Shown in pieces: positions 7,214-14,928 of a stretch of 20,938 bases of DNA. The notes under the pieces are model-generated. The model was not told the origin of the DNA. It made no database searches and saw nothing but the letters and a program-made list of their open reading frames with translations. Location: positions 1 to 20,938 of the forward strand of contig JAJUJY010000071.1 in the NCBI GenBank assembly GCA_029265085.1, in the 5' to 3' direction. This DNA is from Chloroflexota bacterium. GTDB lineage: Bacteria > Chloroflexota > Anaerolineae > Anaerolineales > Anaerolineaceae. A program made the translations under genes and the position numbers. Numbering within the stretch: position 1 is the first letter of the stretch; every line of letters starts with the position of its first letter.

Positions 7214-8314
7214 ATGTTGACTGATCATGAGCTGAGGGAATTGATTCAATTTATCTCCCCTGCTCCGGTTCTCAGCCTATATCTGAATACCGATCCTTCG
7301 GCTGGGAACAAGGATGCCTACCGGCTCCGTTTGCGCAACTTGTTAAAAAGGGTAGATCTCCCCCAAGACGTTGAAAGGATCGAACATTACTTTCAGCATG
7401 AGTATGATTGGGCTGGTCACGGCGTAGCCGTGTTCTCATGCGCTCCCGAAAATTTCTTCCAAACCTATTCGTTGGCTGTGCCCGTCCGTGATCTGCTGCA
7501 TGTTAGCGACCGGGCGAGTGTGCGCCAGCTGACCGATCTTCTGGATAGCTACGGTGGTTACGGCGTGGTCCTGGTGGATAAACAAGGTGCTCGCGTTTTC
7601 CACTTCCACCTGGGGCAGTTACAGGAACAAGAAGGTGTGGTTGGCGAGGCAGTCAAACATGTTAAGCGTGGTGGTGCATCCACAGTTGCAGGTGCACGCG
7701 GCGGCACGGCTGGCCAGACGCGATATATGGAGGAAGTCGTTGATCGAAATATGAAGGAGGCGATGGATTTTGCCGTAGGATTCTTTGAGGAAAATAAAAT
7801 TCGTAGAATCCTGGTAGGGGGATCAGACGAGAACGTAAAAATGTTTCTTAATCACTTGCCCAAAGCCTGGCAAAGCCTGGTGGTTGGCAGCTTTACCATG
7901 AGTATGACCGCTACTCACGCCGATGTATTGGCTCGTGCCATGCAAATTGGTGCGGAAGCGGAATTAAAACGAGAATCCCACTTAATTGAAACTTTGATAA
8001 CCTCAGCGGCTAAAAAGTCCGGCGCAGTGCTTGGTATGGAAGCGACCCTGGACGCGCTGAATAATGAGCGGGTGAATACCCTGGTGGTTTTAGAGGGTCA
8101 CCAGCAATCGGCATACCGTTGTTCGGTGTGCACGTACCTGACGCTCGACCCAATTCGCACCTGCCCGCACTGCGGCGGTGAAATCTTTAAAGTGGTCGAT
8201 ATTGTTGAGCTGGCTGTGAATCGTTCCATGCGCAAAGGTGGAGATGTGGAGGTGGTTCACGAAAGTGAAGTATTGGATAAATCAGGCAAGATCGGCGCAT
8301 TTTTGCGCTACTAG
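7214..8314 (+). CDS. Bacterial eRF1-like (baeRF) protein with C-terminal zinc ribbon
   Basis: A 366-residue protein resembling archaeal/eukaryotic release factor 1. Residues 1-100 match the N-terminal module (PAPVLSLYLNTD). Residues 112-190 match domain 2, with YGVVLVDKQGARVFHF, then KRGG (151-154) and RGGTAGQTRY (162-171). Residues about 192-300 fit the L7Ae-like domain 3 (RRILVGGSDENV, NTLVVLEG). A zinc ribbon follows with C303-x2-C306 and C317-x2-C320. The peptidyl-tRNA hydrolysing GGQ of eRF1 is not present as such: the first GG is followed by Ala155, and near the second the Gln is Q168 after an inserted TAG. It may act in ribosome rescue or peptidyl-tRNA release; that is inferred from family. 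Strong ribosome site AAGGAGG (7202-7208). Last gene before the terminator at 8336. Confidence 0.75.
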   Translation: MLTDHELRELIQFISPAPVLSLYLNTDPSAGNKDAYRLRLRNLLKRVDLPQDVERIEHYFQHEYDWAGHGVAVFSCAPENFFQTYSLAVPVRDLLHVSDRASVRQLTDLLDSYGGYGVVLVDKQGARVFHFHLGQLQEQEGVVGEAVKHVKRGGASTVAGARGGTAGQTRYMEEVVDRNMKEAMDFAVGFFEENKIRRILVGGSDENVKMFLNHLPKAWQSLVVGSFTMSMTATHADVLARAMQIGAEAELKRESHLIETLITSAAKKSGAVLGMEATLDALNNERVNTLVVLEGHQQSAYRCSVCTYLTLDPIRTCPHCGGEIFKVVDIVELAVNRSMRKGGDVEVVHESEVLDKSGKIGAFLRY

Positions 8315-8327
8315 TGGTTACTGAGTT

Positions 8328-8357
8328 AAAAAAACGGGGCTGCCGGCCGGCAGCCCC
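8328..8357 (-). terminator. Strong intrinsic terminator between converging operons
   Basis: A perfect 22-base GC-rich palindrome (8336-8357; folding as 9 bp with a GGCC loop) is followed on the minus strand by G and seven T. It ends the five-gene minus operon whose last stop is at 8377. It lies 21 bases after the plus-strand stop at 8314 and may also block that transcript, but the plus-strand side lacks a U tract. Confidence 0.85.
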
Positions 8358-8376
8358 TCATGATTCTTAGGGGGTG

Positions 8377-9018
8377 TTATTTGGGTTCAATCCGTCCCAG
8401 GTTTTCACCCAGGATGCGCAGTTCTTCCACCGCTTTTTTGCTGTCCGAATTTAGTTGGATGCGGATAGCGCTTAAGCGGTCTTGCAAGGCTTTGGCAGTT
8501 TCTGCATCCAGCCCTTTAACCAGCTCTTTCAAGTTGGTATCCGCTGCGCTTAATTCCTGCCGGGCTGTCAGTAAATCGGTTTGCGCGAGCGCCAGGCGGG
8601 CCAGGCCCACATTGGCCTGAACGCGCGATAAGGCAAGGTTGAAGGTCAGCGTATCTGCAGCCGCCTGTGCTTTTTCTGCATCCGACTGGGCCTGACTTAA
8701 ATTGGATTGAGTAGTTTCCAGTTCCTGGGTGGTGCTGTCCAGCTTGCCTTGCAGCTCACTCAGGTCGGTTTGCACCTGTTTTAGCCCAGTATTGGCGGGC
8801 AGGTAGAGCAGGAAAAATCCAATCGCAAACCCAACTAGCAAAGAGACCAGGGTGACAATCACCCAGGGTAAGGCTTTCTGTGCCCAGGATGGCCTGGGTT
8901 TGACCGGTTCCGATGCGACCGCGAAGCTGGTATCCAGTTCGCCTTCAGTTTCAGCGGGGGTGTTTTCTGGCATAGGGGTTTCCTTTTCGACCGGGTTTTC
9001 TTCAGAGGGGTTCATCAT
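8377..9018 (-). CDS. Single-pass membrane protein with coiled-coil ectodomain
   Basis: A 213-residue protein of unknown function. An acidic, Pro/Glu-rich cytoplasmic tail (1-48) leads to one transmembrane helix (about 50-73, ending FFLLYLPANTG), a coiled coil with many Gln, Ser and Asp (about 76-122), and a helical region (about 123-210; NVGLARLALAQTDLLTARQEL). The last part resembles in pattern the helical domain of the next gene's protein and, more loosely, HemX-type proteins. Tandem ATG codons lie at 9018 and 9015; AAGGAG (9026-9021) is 2 bases from the first and 5 from the second, so 9015 may be the true start (212 aa). Last gene of the rhomboid operon, 15 bases after the previous stop. 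No catalytic motif is seen. Confidence 0.85.
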   Translation of the reverse strand: MMNPSEENPVEKETPMPENTPAETEGELDTSFAVASEPVKPRPSWAQKALPWVIVTLVSLLVGFAIGFFLLYLPANTGLKQVQTDLSELQGKLDSTTQELETTQSNLSQAQSDAEKAQAAADTLTFNLALSRVQANVGLARLALAQTDLLTARQELSAADTNLKELVKGLDAETAKALQDRLSAIRIQLNSDSKKAVEELRILGENLGRIEPK

Positions 9019-9033
9019 ATCTCCTTATTCTAC

Positions 9034-9963
9034 CTAAGGGGTTGGCGGATTGTAAGGGGTGGGCGTGGCGGTAATTGGCGGCAGCAAAGTGCCTGGTCCG
9101 GGCGTAAAGGTTGGCAGCGGCATTGGACTGCCCGTGAGCCAGGGGGTTGGGGTGATAAAAGCAGTTGGGGTTGGGGTGACATATGGGCGGGCTGGAACGC
9201 CTTTAATCATCTGCTGCCAGACCATTTCCAGGTCATCTGCAGCGGGTACGGGGTTATCCGGCAGATTTTCCAGTGCCAGGTCGATTCGTTCAATCCAGGA
9301 GGTGAGCATCATTTTACGCGCCGGCGGCTGAATTTCTTTGCGCAGCTGGATCAAAATCTCCCGAGCGAGCAAAACCTCATCCTGCGCCAGGCCAAAATTG
9401 CGCTGCAGCAAGTACAGACGGCTGCGGTTTAATAGACTGACCGCTTTGAGAATTTGGATTTCTTCCGCTAAGCGTATATAGGGTGAGGATTCGCCGAACA
9501 GGGCGCTTTGGAGTTCCTGGTTTTGGAAGTCAAGCTGATTGATTTCTGTCTGCATCTCGGTAAGTTCGGTTTGCAGGTCTTCCAAATCTTGCAATTGGCT
9601 GAGCTGTTCATCAAGCTGTTCCTGGATTTGAACCTGCCCTGCGCTGAGTTCATCCAGTGTGTCACGGTTGGCTGCCAGTTGATTTTCCAGGCCGGTCAGG
9701 CGCAGTTGAAAGTCGTCCAAGCGCTCATTGAGACTGTTTGTGTCCTTGGCCTGGCGGGTTTCCAGCACACTGATCCGGGCTGCATTTTCCTGGTTTGGCA
9801 AAATGGACTGCTGGTAAAGAACAACAAATACGAAATAGACCAGCCCGACCAGAATAGCTGTGGCGAGCAAGATCACCAGCAGGCGCAGCAGACCTCGTCC
9901 AAACGCCCGAACGGCGGTTGGAAATTGATTTTGCCCATTGGGTGTAGGAGTTTGCGATTCCAT
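9034..9963 (-). CDS. Single-pass membrane coiled-coil protein with Thr/Pro-rich tail
   Basis: A 309-residue protein of unknown function with the same plan as its downstream neighbour: a short cytoplasmic end, a transmembrane helix (about 26-50), a long Gln/Leu/Glu-rich coiled coil (about 60-155), a helical domain (about 160-255; ILKAVSLLNRSRLYLLQ), and then a disordered tail from 262 on with repeated TPTP units. Such tails are common on secreted or surface proteins of Anaerolineae and probably extend through the wall. Start ATG 9963 follows AAGGA. It sits between two other membrane coiled-coil genes with 15-16 base gaps. A structural or scaffold role at the membrane is the plainest guess. Confidence 0.85.
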   Translation of the reverse strand: MESQTPTPNGQNQFPTAVRAFGRGLLRLLVILLATAILVGLVYFVFVVLYQQSILPNQENAARISVLETRQAKDTNSLNERLDDFQLRLTGLENQLAANRDTLDELSAGQVQIQEQLDEQLSQLQDLEDLQTELTEMQTEINQLDFQNQELQSALFGESSPYIRLAEEIQILKAVSLLNRSRLYLLQRNFGLAQDEVLLAREILIQLRKEIQPPARKMMLTSWIERIDLALENLPDNPVPAADDLEMVWQQMIKGVPARPYVTPTPTAFITPTPWLTGSPMPLPTFTPGPGTLLPPITATPTPYNPPTP

Positions 9964-9979
9964 AACATCCTTTCTACGG

Positions 9980-10822
9980 TTAATCCGAGGATAACAATCT
10001 GCGGAGACCGTCTAAAAAGCGCTGGAATCCATTGCTGCGCTCCTGCAACTCGGTGATTTGTTCACCCATTTGCTGATTTTGTTCTTCCAATGCGCTAATT
10101 TTATCCTGGAGGGTGCCTATCGATTGATCTAATGCCTGGGTGTCGCTCTCAAGCGCGCTGATCCGGCCGCTATACCCTTCTATTGCTTCAATACGAGTTC
10201 TCAGGCTGGATAGGTCCGTTTGAATTGTTTCCAGGGTTGTATCTATGCTTTGCACCTGCGCGTTCAGCGCCTGAAACTGGCCTGTGGAGGGGTAATTCAG
10301 GGTCCGGTTGACGATTCCCAGCGTGCCCAGGCTTAAACACAAGGAAAGAATCAGAATCACCAGGGCAGTTATCCCTCCGTAAAAGAAGGCATCATTACGG
10401 CGCAGATAGGGATCTGCTGCAGCGTGCGGCGGAATTGGCTGCGCAGTTGCGGCAGGAAGCGGTTCGGCGGCGGAGTCTGCCTGGGATGGTTCGGTTTCTG
10501 TTTCGCGATCAGGTTCAACGGATTCTACTGATTCTTCTGGCTCTAGAAAATCCGGTAAAGGTTCTGGTTGAATTTCTTCGGGTTGTTCCGGAGCAGGGCT
10601 TTCCTCGACTGGCGCCAGGATAAAGTATGGCCTAATCCGTTCTAAAAATTGCTCCCCAACCCCATTGACCTGGCGCAAATCATCTATTGAGGAAAACGGC
10701 CGGGCGGCAATGATCCGTTCTGCCAGCGCCGGACCGATGCCTTTGATTTGGGTAAGCTCTTCTGCGGATGCCTGGTTAAGATTAACGGTAAAGCTGGGTT
10801 CTGTTTGGTTCGTGATATCCAT
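9980..10822 (-). CDS. Membrane protein with N-terminal helix-hairpin-helix domain and coiled coil
   Basis: A 280-residue protein. Residues 11-67 form a ComEA/PsbU-like tandem helix-hairpin-helix unit (VNLNQASAEELTQIKGIGP, then VNGVGEQFLERIRPY), a fold that usually binds DNA without sequence preference. An acidic Pro/Glu linker (70-135), a transmembrane helix (about 147-171) and an outside coiled coil (about 180-275) follow. In ComEA the membrane anchor comes first and the HhH is outside; here, without a signal peptide, the HhH would be in the cytoplasm, so DNA uptake is unlikely. It could tether DNA or another protein to the membrane complex. The start has GAGG 4 bases upstream. Only 6 bases separate it from the protease gene before it. 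Confidence 0.85.
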   Translation of the reverse strand: MDITNQTEPSFTVNLNQASAEELTQIKGIGPALAERIIAARPFSSIDDLRQVNGVGEQFLERIRPYFILAPVEESPAPEQPEEIQPEPLPDFLEPEESVESVEPDRETETEPSQADSAAEPLPAATAQPIPPHAAADPYLRRNDAFFYGGITALVILILSLCLSLGTLGIVNRTLNYPSTGQFQALNAQVQSIDTTLETIQTDLSSLRTRIEAIEGYSGRISALESDTQALDQSIGTLQDKISALEEQNQQMGEQITELQERSNGFQRFLDGLRRLLSSD

Positions 10823-10828
10823 CGTACC

Positions 10829-11674
10829 TCATTTCTGTTGGTTTGGTTCTGGCCGTGCTGGCCGGGTAGAGTATGGTAAAGGAATATATTCCACCGATGG
10901 CCGCCTGGCTGCCGCCTGTGGGTATAAGTTCATCAGTTGGTAAATTTCATTGGGCATTTCAGTGCTGACGGTTAATCCCAATTCGCGGGCTTCTTCTACG
11001 CTGATCGGATAATCATGGGTCCAATATCCGCTGGCCAGTTTTTCCGCCAATTGCCTGGCCTGCTCCGGGTTGTAATGGCAGCAGGCAATTCGGGTGATCG
11101 TTTCTTTCACCTGTTGGATGGCTTTGCGCGCCACATCGGCCAGGATTAACGTCTCATCATCCACTTTGTTGATGTCCTTTTCCTGCACGACTTTTAAAAT
11201 GGATGCCGCCGGGTAGTTGCCAATTTGCGGGTCCACCGGTCCGAGCACAGCGTTGTCATCCATCACAATCTCGTCTGCTGCCAGTGCTAGCATGGTTCCG
11301 CCGGACATGGCGTAGTGGGGCACAAAAACGGTGACTTTGGCAGGGTGTTTGGCCAGTGCGTTTGCGATTTGTTCGGAGGCCAGCACCAATCCACCCGGAG
11401 TGTGCAAGATAATATCCAAAGGGACAGTATCTTCGGTCAGTTTGATGGCGCGCAAAATTTGTTCAGAATCTTGAATATCCATATATCGCGCCACGGGGAA
11501 CCCCAAGAAGGACATGCTTTCCTGCCGGTGAATCAGTGTAATGACCCGCGATCCGCGTTTTTCTTCCAGGCTGCGCATCAGGCGCAGGCGAGAGGCTTCC
11601 ACCATCTTTTGCCGGATGAGCGGCACAACGGATGCAATAACCAGGAGTATCCATAAGAGATTTAAGAATTCCAT
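10829..11674 (-). CDS. Membrane-anchored Clp-fold serine protease, SDH/SppA-like
   Basis: A 281-residue protein of the SDH_protease family (serine dehydrogenase proteinase, ClpP/crotonase fold). A hydrophobic N-terminal helix (1-20) anchors it. Then come DIILHTPGGLVLASEQIANAL (87-107), the oxyanion-type glycines of this family, and YAMSGGTMLALAADEI with nucleophile S124 (121-136), followed by DDNAVLGPVDPQIG. These are typical of the group. A Pro/Arg-rich tail ends the protein. Family members often sit next to membrane proteins and are thought to cut membrane or signal peptides; no substrate is known here. GGAGG lies 5 bases before ATG 11674. It follows the rhomboid gene by 36 bases, so two different intramembrane or membrane proteases are made together. 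Confidence 0.88.
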   Translation of the reverse strand: MEFLNLLWILLVIASVVPLIRQKMVEASRLRLMRSLEEKRGSRVITLIHRQESMSFLGFPVARYMDIQDSEQILRAIKLTEDTVPLDIILHTPGGLVLASEQIANALAKHPAKVTVFVPHYAMSGGTMLALAADEIVMDDNAVLGPVDPQIGNYPAASILKVVQEKDINKVDDETLILADVARKAIQQVKETITRIACCHYNPEQARQLAEKLASGYWTHDYPISVEEARELGLTVSTEMPNEIYQLMNLYPQAAARRPSVEYIPLPYSTRPARPEPNQQK

Positions 11675-11710
11675 CGAATCCTCCAGCCGTAAGATGAAAA
11701 AGATGTAAGC

Positions 11711-12409
11711 TTACCAGGGATAAAATTCGTCAGAATACCAGCGCCGCTCGCGCTTACCCAGGGTAAATGGACGAGAGAGCAGCAGGCCAAAAACAAAACC
11801 GCCAATATGAGCCCACCAGGCAATGCCGCCCATGCTCATGCCTGCCGGCACAGCCAGTGCTAACAAACCCGAATAGAGCTGTGAGATAAACCAAAAGCCC
11901 AGGTACACCACCGCGGGAATATTCACAAACCAGGGTAAGATGAACACGGGAATAAATGTGACCACTTTGGCGCGCGGAAAGAATAAAAAGTATGCCCCCA
12001 AAACGGCCGCGATTGCACCGCTGGCACCCAGGGACGGGATATTTGGGCTGCCGCCTAAATAGACTTGCAGTAGACCTGCGCTGACCCCGCCAAGCAGGTA
12101 AAACACTAGATACCGCCCGGAGCCGAGTTTGTCTTCTACATTATCACCAAAGATAAACAAGGTCCACATGTTGCTCAAAAAATGAAACCAGCCGCCGTGC
12201 AAAAACATGTGCGAAAGCAGCGGGAACCAGGTGAGCGGTTGTTCGAGATTAAGCCGGGCTGGAATTAAGGCGTAGGTTGTAAGGAAACGCTCCAGTTGGC
12301 CGGGCGAGAGGTTGATTTCCAGAAAAAACACCAGGGCGTTGGCGATAATAATCAGCCAATTGACCAGTGGGAAGGATCGCGAGCGGATTGTATCTTTAAT
12401 TGGGAACAT
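11711..12409 (-). CDS. Rhomboid-family intramembrane serine protease
   Basis: A 232-residue membrane protein with six predicted helices and the rhomboid signature: HGGWFHFLSNM (H76, N80 forming the oxyanion site), catalytic S130 in LGASGA, and catalytic H201 in WWAHIGGF. All active-site residues are present, so it should cleave transmembrane helices of client proteins near their outer face. The N-terminal MFPIKDTIRSRSFPLVNW is typical of Anaerolineae and other free-living bacteria. First gene of a five-gene minus operon with the SDH protease and three single-pass proteins, which are conceivable substrates. AGGAGGG 4 bases before ATG 12409. Confidence 0.93.
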   Translation of the reverse strand: MFPIKDTIRSRSFPLVNWLIIIANALVFFLEINLSPGQLERFLTTYALIPARLNLEQPLTWFPLLSHMFLHGGWFHFLSNMWTLFIFGDNVEDKLGSGRYLVFYLLGGVSAGLLQVYLGGSPNIPSLGASGAIAAVLGAYFLFFPRAKVVTFIPVFILPWFVNIPAVVYLGFWFISQLYSGLLALAVPAGMSMGGIAWWAHIGGFVFGLLLSRPFTLGKRERRWYSDEFYPW

Positions 12410-12436
12410 ATAACCCTCCTGTACACTGCCTAATTT

Positions 12437-12465
12437 AGTATAGCTTTTCTAGGGGAAATCTGCAA
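12437..12465 (-). promoter_or_regulatory. Sigma70-type promoter for the rhomboid operon
   Basis: Minus-strand TTGCAG (12465-12460), 17-base spacer, TATACT (12442-12437). The start would be near 12430, giving a leader of about 20 bases with AGGAGGG. Confidence 0.55.
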
Positions 12466-12474
12466 ATCACGGTT

Positions 12475-12480
12475 TATAAT
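12475..12480 (+). promoter_or_regulatory. -10 box for murJ, probably leaderless
   Basis: A perfect TATAAT ends 7 bases before ATG 12488, and no good ribosome site or -35 is seen. This matches the arrangement at 5013. The 78-base gap holds both divergent promoters. Confidence 0.5.
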
Positions 12481-12487
12481 CAGGCGT

Positions 12488-14095
12488 ATGTCTGAGACTC
12501 CAATAGAAGGCGCAGCAACTGCTACAAAACAAATTGCGCGGGCTGCCGGCACGGTGATGGCGGCCTTTGTGTTCAGCAACCTGGTTGGATTGGTGCGTGA
12601 TATTTTGATCTATCGCGCCTTTGGCACGAGTGTAGAACTGGATTCGTTTAACGCGGCCAATCGGGTTGCTGAAATGTTGTATTACTTAATGGCGGGTGGG
12701 GCGCTGGGATCGGCGTTTATCCCGACCTTCACCGGTTTTATTACCCGAGAAGACCGCCAGGGTGCATGGAAGCTGGCGTCAGCGGTGGCAAACCTGCTGG
12801 TAATCTTCCTCAGCCTGGTGAGCCTGGTTGCAGCCTATTTTGCCCCGCAGATTGTTCGCCACGGATTATTTATTCTTTCACCGGAAATGAGTGCGGGGCA
12901 GGAAGAATTGACTGTGCAACTGCTGCGGATTTTACTGCCTACGGTGACCGTTTTTGGAATCAGCGGCCTGGTGATGGGCATCCTGAATGCCCACCAGCGC
13001 TTTTTTATTCCGGCGATTGCCCCGGCGATGTATTCGTTGGGCATGGTCTTTGGCGTTTTGGTTTTTCCGCAAAGCTGGGGTATTGACCGGTTGGCCTGGG
13101 GTGCGCTGCTTGGCGCGGTGCTGCATCTCTGCGTGCAAATGCCGGATTTATACCGTTTGAAGCCTTCTTACCGGCTGACTCTGGGAAGAGGGATGTCCGC
13201 AGTTGGCGAAGTATTCCGGTTGATGGGGCCGCGTATTTTTGGCGTGGCTGTGGTGCAGCTTAATTTTGTAATCAATATTGTGATTGCGCTCAGTTTGCCC
13301 GAGGGCAGTGTTTCCGCGGTAAACCTGGCCTTTCGCTTGATGCTGATGCCGCAGGTGGCGATTGCCCAATCAATTGCGATTGCGTCTATGCCAACGTTTT
13401 CCGCGCAGGTGGCGCAGGGGCAGGAACGCGAGATGCGCGCTTCATTGGCCTCTACCTTGCGCGGGTTGCTGCTGTTGGCGATTCCTGCCTCCATCGGTTT
13501 GATTATGCTGCGCAGACCGCTGGTGGTGGCTTTTTATGAGGGCGGCGCGTTTACACCCCGCTCTACCGAACTGGTAACCTGGGCGCTGCTTTTCTATGCT
13601 GCCGGGTTGGTAGGCCATTCTGTGGTGGAGATTGCCAGCCGGGCATTTTATGCTCTGCATGATACCCGTACACCGGTTCTGCTGACGGCTGCGGCGATGA
13701 CCTTGAATATTGTGTTTAGCCTGTTGTTTACGCGTTGGTTTTCTGCGTTGGGTTGGGCGCCGCATGGCGGGCTGGCCCTGGCTAATTCGCTGGCGACTTT
13801 TCTTGAAATGACAGGCTTATTAATAGCCATGCGCCGCCGCCTGGGCGGCTTGCACGGCCGTGACTTATTGCAGGTGGTTGGCCAATCCGGGCTGGCCGCA
13901 ATGGTGATGTGTGTGGTTTTATGGGGCTGGCTGGTTGTATCGCTGACCACAGCCCCAATGATCGTGTTGTTGGTTGGGTTGGTGCTGGGGGTGGCAGCCT
14001 ATGGAGTGATGCTGGTTTTGCTGCGCGTGAAAGAGATTGGTCAGATCCGCCAGCTTGCCAGCCGTTTTGTGCCAGCTTTACGCCGCCGCGAATGA
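12488..14095 (+). CDS. murJ: MurJ (MviN) lipid II flippase
   Basis: A 535-residue polytopic membrane protein of the MOP exporter superfamily. MurJ flips undecaprenyl-linked peptidoglycan precursor (lipid II) to the outer face of the membrane. Recognisable features are the first helix region ending LVGLVRDILIYRAFG, LDSFNAANRVAEMLYYLMAGGALGSAFIPTF, the inner NAHQRFFIPAIAPAMYSLG, and RAFYALHDTRTPV near residue 390, all typical MviN motifs. About 14 helices fit the length. It points to a peptidoglycan cell wall, in line with the LysM lipoprotein at the window's left edge. The start is fixed by a -10 box 7 bases upstream. It probably shares a transcript with the nitroreductase 36 bases downstream. 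Confidence 0.95.
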   Translation: MSETPIEGAATATKQIARAAGTVMAAFVFSNLVGLVRDILIYRAFGTSVELDSFNAANRVAEMLYYLMAGGALGSAFIPTFTGFITREDRQGAWKLASAVANLLVIFLSLVSLVAAYFAPQIVRHGLFILSPEMSAGQEELTVQLLRILLPTVTVFGISGLVMGILNAHQRFFIPAIAPAMYSLGMVFGVLVFPQSWGIDRLAWGALLGAVLHLCVQMPDLYRLKPSYRLTLGRGMSAVGEVFRLMGPRIFGVAVVQLNFVINIVIALSLPEGSVSAVNLAFRLMLMPQVAIAQSIAIASMPTFSAQVAQGQEREMRASLASTLRGLLLLAIPASIGLIMLRRPLVVAFYEGGAFTPRSTELVTWALLFYAAGLVGHSVVEIASRAFYALHDTRTPVLLTAAAMTLNIVFSLLFTRWFSALGWAPHGGLALANSLATFLEMTGLLIAMRRRLGGLHGRDLLQVVGQSGLAAMVMCVVLWGWLVVSLTTAPMIVLLVGLVLGVAAYGVMLVLLRVKEIGQIRQLASRFVPALRRRE

Positions 14096-14131
14096 TTTGT
14101 AAACGATAGAATTTCCTTCAGGAGGTGCGGA

Positions 14132-14884
14132 ATGTCAGAAAAAATTGGACCGAAATTTATGCAGTTGTCTAAGCCCCAGTTCGCGGGGCCGTCTGATCAG
14201 AGCCAGGGGGTGCCGCAGCCGCCGCTGGAATTGGATTACCCCTTAGAGCATCCGTTGATCCACTTGCCGGATCATCACAATCTACAACCACCCGCGGCGG
14301 ATCTTTGGGCGGTAATTGACCAGCGCGTGACCCTGCGCCGTTACAGTGAGCAGACCTTAACCCTGACGGAAATCTCTTTGCTGTTGTGGACAACCCAGGG
14401 CGTCAAAGAAGTTACGCCGCGGCCGGTAACCCTGCGGACCGTGCCTTCAGCGGGGGCACGACATGCTTTTGAAACCTTCCTGCTGGTGAACCGCGTGGAA
14501 GGGCTGCAGCCTGGCCTGTACCGTTATGTGGCACTGGAGCATGCGCTTTTGCCGGTTGATCTATCAGAAGATGTCAATGCCAGGCTGACCAAGGCCTGTT
14601 TCGACCAGAAACAGGTTGCTACCAGCGCAGTGACGTTTTTCTGGGTGGCTGTTGCAGAGCGAATGACCTGGCGCTATGGCGACCGGGGATACCGCTATAT
14701 GCTGCTGGATGCCGGGCATGTCTGTCAGAACCTTTACCTGGCTGCGGAAGGAATCGGCTGCGGGGTATGTGCAATTGCAGCATATGATGACGATGCGGCC
14801 AATGCTGCGCTCCACCTGGATGGCGAAGCGCTGTTTGTGATTTATGCCGCTTCGTTAGGAAAACGACCGCTGTCTGCGAAATAA
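14132..14884 (+). CDS. SagB-type nitroreductase-fold dehydrogenase
   Basis: A 250-residue FMN-dependent protein of the SagB/ThcOx family. SagB proteins oxidise azolines to azoles in peptide natural products, but stand-alone members of unknown role are common. Motifs: TLRRYSEQ (R69, R70, FMN phosphate), LLLWTTQGV (83-91), VPSAGARHAFE (PSAG at 105-108), GLYRY (128-132), and RYGDRGYRYMLLDAGHVCQN (181-200), the family's most telling stretch, then GIGCGVCAI. No cyclodehydratase (YcaO) or precursor peptide gene is nearby, so thiazole/oxazole-peptide synthesis is unlikely; a small-molecule reductase is more likely. AGGAGG 6 bases before ATG 14132. Last gene of the murJ unit. Confidence 0.9.
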   Translation: MSEKIGPKFMQLSKPQFAGPSDQSQGVPQPPLELDYPLEHPLIHLPDHHNLQPPAADLWAVIDQRVTLRRYSEQTLTLTEISLLLWTTQGVKEVTPRPVTLRTVPSAGARHAFETFLLVNRVEGLQPGLYRYVALEHALLPVDLSEDVNARLTKACFDQKQVATSAVTFFWVAVAERMTWRYGDRGYRYMLLDAGHVCQNLYLAAEGIGCGVCAIAAYDDDAANAALHLDGEALFVIYAASLGKRPLSAK

Positions 14885-14894
14885 GGATTTGTAA

Positions 14895-14924
14895 AAAATC
14901 CCTGCCGTTTTTGGCAGGGATTTT
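14895..14924. terminator. Bidirectional terminator between the nitroreductase and TPR genes
   Basis: A perfect 12-bp stem (14895-14906 with 14913-14924) has a 6-base loop and A/T-rich arms that give a U run on both strands. It lies 10 bases after the plus-strand stop and 4 bases past the minus-strand stop at 14929, serving both converging transcripts. Confidence 0.9.
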
Positions 14925-14928
14925 ATGT

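Noticed and set aside
9034..9200. TPTP-rich codons considered as a tandem DNA repeat
   Set aside because: Units are irregular at DNA level; it is protein low complexity of a surface stalk.
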